Part shown: one piece after another, positions 57,285-64,000 of the stretch
How positions within the stretch are numbered: position 1 is the stretch's first letter
How the letters are laid out: the number at the start of each line of letters is the position of its first letter
Source of the DNA: Diphasiastrum complanatum
Lineage: Eukaryota; Streptophyta; Lycopodiopsida; Lycopodiales; Lycopodiaceae
Assembly (NCBI GenBank): GCA_029204225.1
Contig: CM055109.1
Coordinates: 47,038,184-47,102,183, forward strand
Direction of reading: 5' to 3'
DNA length: 64,000 bases
The notes under the pieces: generated by a model
The model's database searches: none
What the model was told of the DNA's origin: nothing
What the model saw: only the letters and a program-made list of their open reading frames with translations
Translations under genes and position numbers: made by a program

Positions 57285-57775
57285 TACAGGGTGTAGCAGG
57301 TATGCACGATCTGGTGGGGCTATGGAATAACGTCTTTCACTAGGAGAAATAACACTCAAAGCGTCTCAGGAGAGAGGACTCCATACGGGACATCGGCAGT
57401 ACGAATGGTAGGAGACAACAAAGTTTATTCAATCAGAGCTTTAGGGAAGATCAGAACGATCATTGTAGGTGGATTCCGGGGAGAATTCACGGAGAAACTT
57501 GCAGTTTCGGTGGTTTCGGAAAAATCATTGATGGTGGCCTCATAATTCACCATGTGGACAGCCATTTGGTGCAACGGGATTTGCATGGGTTTGCAAAGAG
57601 CAGTGATAGAGAGCCATAGTAATTTACATGGATAGATTTGGTCGAAAATGAGAAATTTCCAGTTTTGAGAGGTGTTGAAGGATTTCTGAGAAATCAAGCT
57701 ATTTGCAGTTAATACCGTCCTGATTTCAGAACCGTAAATTGCATCAGGGCACTGGAGGTAGGGCAACCTCAGTGT

Positions 57776-58370
57776 GGAAGAAAGCTACAATAAAAAGCTT
57801 AGGGAAAGACTAAGCAATGCCCAAAAAATCTCTCTTAGATTTGACAGCTAGGGTTTGTAGCATAAAAAGATTGGATCTTTCTTTGTGCTTGCACTTTCAA
57901 ACCTGTAATTTCCTATAGGTGGGCACCCTAGTGAATAGTTTTAGCATCCAATAGGCCGTGGAGCATCGTGGATTAGCCAAGGAGCAAGATTGGACTGTTT
58001 GCAAGTAGCCATAGCAATGTAAAAACCCTAGCAAGAAGCCTGAAAGCTTGAGGAAGGAGGAGAGAGGACCACAAGGAAGAAAGCTGCAACAGAAAGCTCA
58101 GAGAAAGACTGAGCAATGCCCAAGAAATCTCTCTAAGATTTGATAGCTAGGGTTTGTAGCATAAAAAGATTGGATCTTTCTTCATGCTTGCACTTTTTCA
58201 AACCTGTAATTTCCTACAGGTGGGCACCCTAGTGAATAGTTTCAGCATCCAATAGGCCGTGGAGCATCGTGGATCAGCCAAGGAGCAAGATCGGACTGTT
58301 TGCAAGTAGCCATAACAATGTAAAAACCCTAGCAAGAAGCCTGAAATCTTGAGGAAGGAGGAGAAGGAGA
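57776..58370 (+). repeat. Two tandem copies of a 299-bp unit
   Basis: Copies at 57776-58074 and 58075-58370 share GAAGAAAGCT, GCTAGGGTTTGTAGCAT, GGTGGGCACCCTAGTG, AATAGGCCGTGGAGCATCG and CCTAGCAAGAAGCCTGAAA with few changes. They lie in the untranslated leader after the PBS. Confidence 0.93.
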
Positions 58371-58379
58371 GAGGATCGC

Positions 58380-58733
58380 GAGGAGGGTCGCGTGCGTCCA
58401 ATTCGACCATGCACATAGTGTTTTGTGGGGTCTCGTGGCTAGAGTGGAGTAGTTTGGCACGACAGATCACGGACAACCATAGGATCAACTATAGGACCAC
58501 GAGGAGGGTCGTGTGCGTCCAATTCGACCATGCACATAGTGTTTTGTGGGGTCTCGTGGCTAGAGTGGAGTAGTTTGGCACGACAGATCACGGACAACCA
58601 TAGGATCAACTATAGGACCACGAGGAGGGTCGTGTGCATCCAATTCGACCATGCACATAGTGTTTTGTGGGGTCTCATGGCTAGAGTGGAGTAGTTTGGC
58701 ATGGCAGATCATGGACAACCATAGGATCAACTC
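58380..58733 (+). repeat. Three tandem 121-bp repeats
   Basis: Units start at 58380, 58501 and 58622 with GAGGAGGGTCG(C/T)GTGC and include CAATTCGACCATGCACATAG and GGGGTCTCGTGGCTAGAGTG. Copies 1 and 2 are nearly identical; copy 3 has a few transitions and is slightly shorter. The array follows directly on the 299-bp duplication. Confidence 0.95.
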
Positions 58734-60591
58734 TCAAATGCATCGACGGTCGCAATGTGGCACTCGGGAAGGGCTATGGATCGTTAGATGGAGGTCCACC
58801 AATGGATGGGTTGTGAAAGGACCTGAAGGGCCAGAATGAAGTTTCTTCATTAAAAAAATTTGCAGCTTGAAATGGGCTGAAGGGACCTGAAGTCTAGAAT
58901 GGACTTCACTTTATTAAAAATATTCAATACGAAGAAACAGTTCAAAATGTAAGGGCATTTTTTGGAAGAGCCTAACTAAGGCTAGAAGGCACCTTTTTTT
59001 GCCATCCTTGGCCCAAAATGACCCCTAAAATTGGCTGCTCAGAGATAGCGGATAGAATGACATCATAGAGCAAGGAAAAATGCATTTTGGGAGGTTTTCA
59101 TCATCGTTCTATCGAGCAGAGTGTAGGTGACCTACTGATGGGCTACATTCGCCATTTGGGTACCATAGGGCTAAATACGGGGCAATTTTTGGCTGGTGAA
59201 ACCTATTACAGGGTAGTACGGTGAGACACAATCACTTCTAAATCATTATTGCTTACTTTTAACAGGGTAACAGGGTGTTTGAAAGCAATAAATGCAGTAT
59301 GGAGACGAATGGTAGCAAAATTGTGTGGAGAAAGCTAGCTTTGATGATGGAAGTGTACTATTGGCGACATGACTACTCATCATTGGCAACAATTTTGAGA
59401 GGGCAAGCAATCACAGGTGAGAGATAGGCATGGTATGCCAGTTACAGATGAAAAATTGTTGTGATCAGATTCAACTTTGGAGTTAGAACCCCAATGTCAG
59501 GTGGCGTTGGAGGAACACTCTCACATGTATGATTGACAGTGGCATTGTCGAGTCAGGTGATAGCTACATTGACACATGCATCTTTAGCTTGGAAATTTTA
59601 TCGTTTGGAGGGGAATATGGGCTAGCTTGGAAGTACACACATATTGGTGGTCACAGGTGATGGAAGTGCGAGGTGGTGCCAATTGAAAGCCATTGGGCAA
59701 GATAGCAGACTTGCATTGGACGAGCTGTGTGTGGGACATGCAGAGGATGAAGAACGAGTCAATAATCACACTTTGGATGCTCTTGGTGAGTGGTGAGTGT
59801 GATGATTTTGCGATTTTGCAGTCGATAAGTCAATTTTGATCAAGCCATTGTAGCTGTGGAGCAGTGTATTAGGTTTGTTATCGGGAGATACACTTCAACT
59901 GCCAGTTTGGGTGAGTCAAGTCAATTTGCCATATCATATTGCATCAGGAATGTAGATTCCAGTGATAATAGGTTGCATATTGTTTGGTTTGGGCCATGGA
60001 AGATCTCACATGTTCACTTGGAGGGATATTGGCATGCACAGTCATGTGAGGGAATTGATGATGGCTTTGGAGTTCACATCTCAGTGTATTATCAGGGAGT
60101 GGTTTGGAACCATTCATAGGAGTAGCTTGGAGCTAGCTTGGGGGAATATAGGACAGGAAACTCACTATGCAACTGTTCAATGACGCGATTCTTATGGTCA
60201 TCGCGCCAGTCATGAGAAATATCTCTGGAAAAGTGTACATACATGAGTTCCCTCATGCATGTGATGACTCTCTTACCACAATTACAATGATGTGACCATT
60301 TCTGTCTATGTCATGCGATGGTAGGATGGCAGCTGGTGGACATGTGGCCATGGGAGTATCTACAGGGGTGGCCTCCGGTATGGGAGATGTGGCCCTGGGA
60401 GTATTTGCAAGGGTGGCCTTAGGTATGGGAGATGCCCCACCAACGAGAGAATATTGATGATGTGGCTCATGCAATCAATAGATTGATGCCATGTGTCATA
60501 TGTCTAGAAAACTAGTTTTTTGGCCTTTTTAGCCACTAGAACTTGAATTAAATCATATGTACAACCTATATGATTATGCTACATGACAAGT
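58734..60591. other. Retroelement leader-like DNA, no supported gene
   Basis: No copia or gypsy protein motif was found on either strand. ORFs such as 59856-60119 (plus) show no recognised domain. A 45-bp doublet (GGTATGGGAGATG...GGGAGTATTTGCA) occurs at about 60347-60430. Confidence 0.5.
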
Positions 60592-60686
60592 ACACTATTT
60601 TCACATGGGAACATGCTCCACACATGTGTGTTTATCTATATACAAGATTTTTGGCCTCTACCAAGCTTATTTTTGCATTTTTCACA
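60592..60686. repeat. Fragment of the 10.8/15.1-kb copia LTR family (LTR end)
   Basis: CACATGGGAACATGCTCCACACATGTG, TACCAAGCT and TTTTTGCATTTTTCACA match the last 100 bp (plus strand) of the 825-bp LTRs at 10844 and 15077, diverged. As there, CGAAC/GAAACGAAC-rich DNA follows. Confidence 0.7.
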
Positions 60687-61664
60687 AACAAGACACGAAC
60701 GAGAAACGAACTCGAACAGAAAATGTTCGTGCGTAGTGAAACAAGTTATATGACTCTCTCCGGAAGCATGACTACACCTATCAGAATGAACAAAACTTTA
60801 ATGATGGAAATCATGGTCATTCTTGATTACGTAGACAAGCATTAATGGATGAAGCGCCAGAAGAATAATTTGTCGAGAATAGCAAGACAAATTATATGTC
60901 ACGAATGATTCGCGAAGAGCTAGACTGTGCTCGACTGATAATTAGTCACGAATGATTCGCGAAAGACAAGACCAAATGTTAGTCGTCTATTACCAGAAAG
61001 AACAACTAGAAAGATCAGACAGAATGAATGACAAGCATAACAATATTAACATCGATCTGAACGTAGAACAAAGAACTGTATCACATTAAGTATATCACGT
61101 ATACATGTCAATAATGCAGTAGAGCACAAGATAATAGCGGACGAAACCACGTGCCCTACAAAACTTATTTCAATCTATAAAAAGGGATGAAATCTTAATT
61201 CTGACAAGAATGAAGAATCAATGCTCAGGGCATCTACTTCGTCTACTTCTATATCTGTCTCTTCACTCATCAACTTATTCTCCCATTCTATTGAATACCC
61301 AAATGGTATCCAGTGTATATATACATTATATTATAGGTGTGCAGATGTGGAAAGTACAGTGGATGTGTTGTCTGTAAGAGATCGTGGGTGGCCGTAGTTG
61401 TTGTCCAGTCTATTAGCACAGCTGCATGGGGTGAGCGTGAAAAGGTGCGACGTCAGTCAATGCTGAAGTGACCGTTGGTGATGACGTTTTGCCTTTCACT
61501 ATAACCTGTGTAAAAACACAGTGTCGCGATTTTTTCGTGTTTTGTTCGTCTGTGCGAATTTGCGTGTAAATATACAGGCTGTGTGACAACGTTAGTAAAT
61601 ATGCAGCATGAATGGAGGCAGATTAAAATGGGATTTAAGGAGAGTAGAAGTAATAAATCCAACA
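60687..61664 (-). repeat. Copia LTR region (3' LTR of the downstream element, extent uncertain)
   Basis: On the minus strand TGTTGGATTTATTAC starts at 61664, directly after a polypurine tract (AAGAGGGGG, 61665-61673). This fits the 3' LTR of the copia pol at 61740-63180. Its other end is not resolved. A plus-strand TATA-like CTATAAAAAGGG at about 61178 and a PBS-like TGGTATCCAGTG near 61303 suggest that a second, oppositely oriented LTR may overlap this interval. Confidence 0.5.
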
Positions 61665-61739
61665 CCCCCTCTTAATCTAGATCCATGAATGCCTTGATCT
61701 TCAGACTGAGCAATGCACAAAATTTGTTGTGTGCATTAA

Positions 61740-63180
61740 CACTTAGTGCTTTTGTGAAGATGTTTGCAACCATGTCCTATGTTCTGCAGTACGTTAAGCT
61801 CACCTCTCTGTCGAGAACCTTGCCCCTGATGTAGTGATACATGTTCTCAATGTGCTTACTCCTAGAATGAAATCTAGGGTTGGCCAATAAGGCAATAGCA
61901 CTTTGGTTGTCACAAAACAAAATTGTAGGGCTGCACTGATACAGATTGATGTCTAATAGCAAATTTCTCAACTAAAATGCTTCCTTGATAGATTGAGAAG
62001 TAGCAATGTATTCTGCTTCAGTAGAAGAAAGTGCGATAGAGGTTTGCTTACAACTATTCCACGAAATAGGACCGCCGTTGAAGAAGAATGTAAATCCAAA
62101 TGTGGACTTATGATCATCTGTATCTCCTCCCCAGCTTGCATCAGAATAACCACTGAGTTGGTGAAGATTGTCGTTGCTGACATCTCCATAGCAAACGCAC
62201 TGGTCCAAGGTAGCTCGAATATACCTCATGACTCAAATAAGAGCTAATAACAAAAGAGATATATGGTCTTGTACAGACCATTGCGTACATGAGATATCCT
62301 AGTATCGATTGATACGGACACTCTCTCATTTGCTCCTCTTCATGCTTGGTCTGGGGACTTTGGTCCTTTGACAAATGCAGGCCTGGATCCATTGGTGAGT
62401 GAGCTAATTTACAATTCATCAAATTGTATCTGTTAAGAACATTATGATGATACCTTTGTTGAGTGATGTAAATCAGTCGATTTGCTCTATCTCTGTGATT
62501 TGAATTTCCAAATAGAAGTGATCTTCATCCAGATCAGTCATGTCGAATTCTAAGAACAACATCTGTTTTGAATTATTAACCATATAAGGTATTGTTGCTG
62601 AAGAGCAACGTATCATCCATGTACAAGGTGATGATAACGAAGGATTGCTGTACTAACTTCGAATAAACATTGCAATCAGCAGTGCTTGGTTTAAATCCTT
62701 GTTCAATGAAGAATGTATTAATTCTCTGAAACCAAGCCCAGGCAGACTGTTTCAAGCCATACAGTGCTTTGTGGAGTTTACAGACACAATTTTTCATGCC
62801 TTCTAGAACGTATCCTTTGGGCTGGATCATGTAGATATCTTCTTGTATAACTCCATTTAGATAGGTTGTTTGTACATCAAGTTGATGTACTTCGAGGTCG
62901 GCAGCTGCAGCATAAGACAAGAGCATTCGGATCGACGAATGTTTGACGACTAGACTAAAAGTCTCACTGTAGTCAACATTCGGGATCTAGGTAAATCCTC
63001 ATGCTACCAGTCTGGCCTTCCTTCGATCAATTGCTCCGTTGGCATTATATTTGATCTTAAAGATCCATTTGCAATCAATGATATTGCAGCCAATAGGAGC
63101 TTTGACTAATGATCATGTCTAATTCTTGATCAAAGAGGAATACTCTTTGTCCATGGCTTCTCTCCAGAGATCAGAGTCTG
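61740..63180 (-). pseudogene. Ty1/copia reverse transcriptase-RNase H, broken
   Basis: Minus-strand motifs in order: REAMDKEYSSLIKN, IGCNIIDCKWIFKIKYNANG, DRRKARLVA, LLSYAAAADLEVHQLDVQTT, YLNGVIQEDIYMIQPKGY, CKLHKALYGLKQSAWAWFQR, VIITLYMDDTLLFSN (catalytic MDD present), SPMDPGLHLSKDQS, YQSILGYLMYAM, GYSDASWGGDTDDHKSTFGF, SSTEAEYIATS, FCDNQSAIALLANPRFHSRS and KHIENMYHYIRG. Stops near 63140 and 62990 and frame changes at 62575, 62200 and 61971 disable it. Gag, protease and integrase are absent: at 63180 it abuts a plus-strand gypsy Gag. Confidence 0.92.
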
Positions 63181-63189
63181 GTTGGCTCA

Positions 63190-64000
63190 GTGCCTCTTTG
63201 AGCCTGAGCTGATTAATGAAAATGCCATAATTATGTGGTTTTTGTCAGGTCTACCTAAACGGAGCATACATGAGCTGAAACGCCATACTGAGTACGCACT
63301 TTTGCAAAATGCGATGGACATTGCAATTTGGGAGGAGGATGAAGATTCAGATTATGAGCCGAATGTCAGTATGTTGCCTTATACAGCAGGGCAGACTACT
63401 ACGACATCCACTACTATTGCATCAACGAATGCCAATGCTACTGCAGAAATGATGCTCAATGAGTTCGAGAAACTTGAGAAGACCTAGCAGAAACAGATGG
63501 AAAAGTTGCAGTTGCAATTTGATGAGAAGATCAAAGCATTGGAAAATTCCATGGAGAAGTGAACAAGGAACCTAAGAAGTTTGCAAAGACTTTCCTACTA
63601 GGAAAAATGTCTGGTGTTTATTTGTATAGGAAATCACACAGTGAACGAGTGTCCTCGATTGAAAAACCAAATGGAGATCAGTGTTTGCCATCTGTGTTAA
63701 TTCACCTGACCATGAGACTGCCTTTTTGCAACTTCAACCCTCGGATAATTCAGCAACGGTATGCCCCATATGGATATCGAGATCCACAGTATGGAGGCAA
63801 TCCAGCAACAAGACTGCAACAATCTACTCTTGGATACCCGGAACGTCTAGCTTTGCCTGCCCCACCAAAACACTCGCTCCTCTTGCCCAATTTAATGGAA
63901 CTAGGACCTTACGGAAGTGCTGAGCAATGGAGCTATGGTAATGATCAAGAAAGGTGGATCTTTAGAACAGTATGCCATTTATGCTGCCGCTCAATAACAA
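63190..64000 (+). pseudogene. Ty3/gypsy Gag fragment related to the 35-kb element
   Basis: ELINENAIIMWFLSGLPKRS, MDIAIWEEDEDSDYEPN and EMMLNEFEKLEKT, then after a stop at 63485 QKQMEKLQLQFDEKIKALEN, parallel the Gag at 34795-35230 (DENITERM, LFLVGLPKN, AIREEDEGSDDD, KLTADFETAMKQIAEKSF). The knuckle reads FICIGNHTVNECPR near 63620. A frame change and stops follow; the rest runs out of the window. Confidence 0.8.

Noticed and set aside
1-64000. tRNA, rRNA or organellar genes
   Set aside because: No cloverleaf, rRNA or organelle-type gene was recognised by reading; a tRNA scan was not possible here.

Overview
The window looks like nuclear DNA of a land plant. It is AT-rich and built mostly of nested, broken retrotransposons, with only two host genes that I can support. 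A spliced SNARE gene of the plant-specific NPSN type and several Ty1/copia and Ty3/gypsy elements with plant-type primer-binding sites support this. A seed-free plant such as a fern is possible, mainly because of an R2-like non-LTR element with a restriction-like endonuclease, but that is a guess.

Layout. 1-4.1 kb: last three coding exons of an NPSN-type Qb-SNARE (+). 5-8.4 kb: intergenic DNA with a long foldback, a 0.39-kb direct duplication and an LTR fragment. 8.4-17 kb: composite copia debris. It includes an inverted copia RT/RNase H block, two related LTR-plus-leader segments facing each other, and a well-preserved but internally deleted copia element (10844-15901, 825-bp LTRs) inserted between them. 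17.1-23.0 kb: a non-coding LARD-like LTR element with LTRs, PBS and polypurine tract but no ORF. 23-26 kb: LTR fragments and a short-motif array. 26.5-27.6 kb: a small two-exon gene with a TATA box for a secreted His/Pro-rich protein.

28.6-31.0 kb: 5' part of a copia element (LTR, PBS, tandem-repeat leader, gag-protease). 31-33.2 kb: dispersed repeats and a fragment of an unrecognised acidic protein. 33.2-39 kb: decayed gypsy element (gag, protease, RT, RNase H, integrase). 39.3-44.1 kb: GC-richer non-LTR retrotransposon with N-terminal zinc finger, RT, C-terminal zinc knuckle and restriction-like endonuclease. 44.8-45.9 kb: broken unrecognised coding tract. 45.9-48.9 kb: 5' half of a copia element (-).

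50.6-56.6 kb: the most unusual part. Two diverged copies of an intron-containing, unrecognised transposase-like gene face each other. Between them lie an acidic ORF whose relative is at 32.5 kb, another minus-strand coding tract and a copia remnant. 56.7-60.7 kb: LTR/PBS and a leader with 299-bp and 121-bp tandem repeats. 60.7-63.2 kb: copia RT/RNase H (-). 63.2-64 kb: gypsy gag (+), related to the 35-kb element.

Apart from the NPSN and the secreted-protein genes, nearly all coding similarity belongs to mobile elements carrying stops, frameshifts or deletions. No rRNA, tRNA or CRISPR array was recognised.
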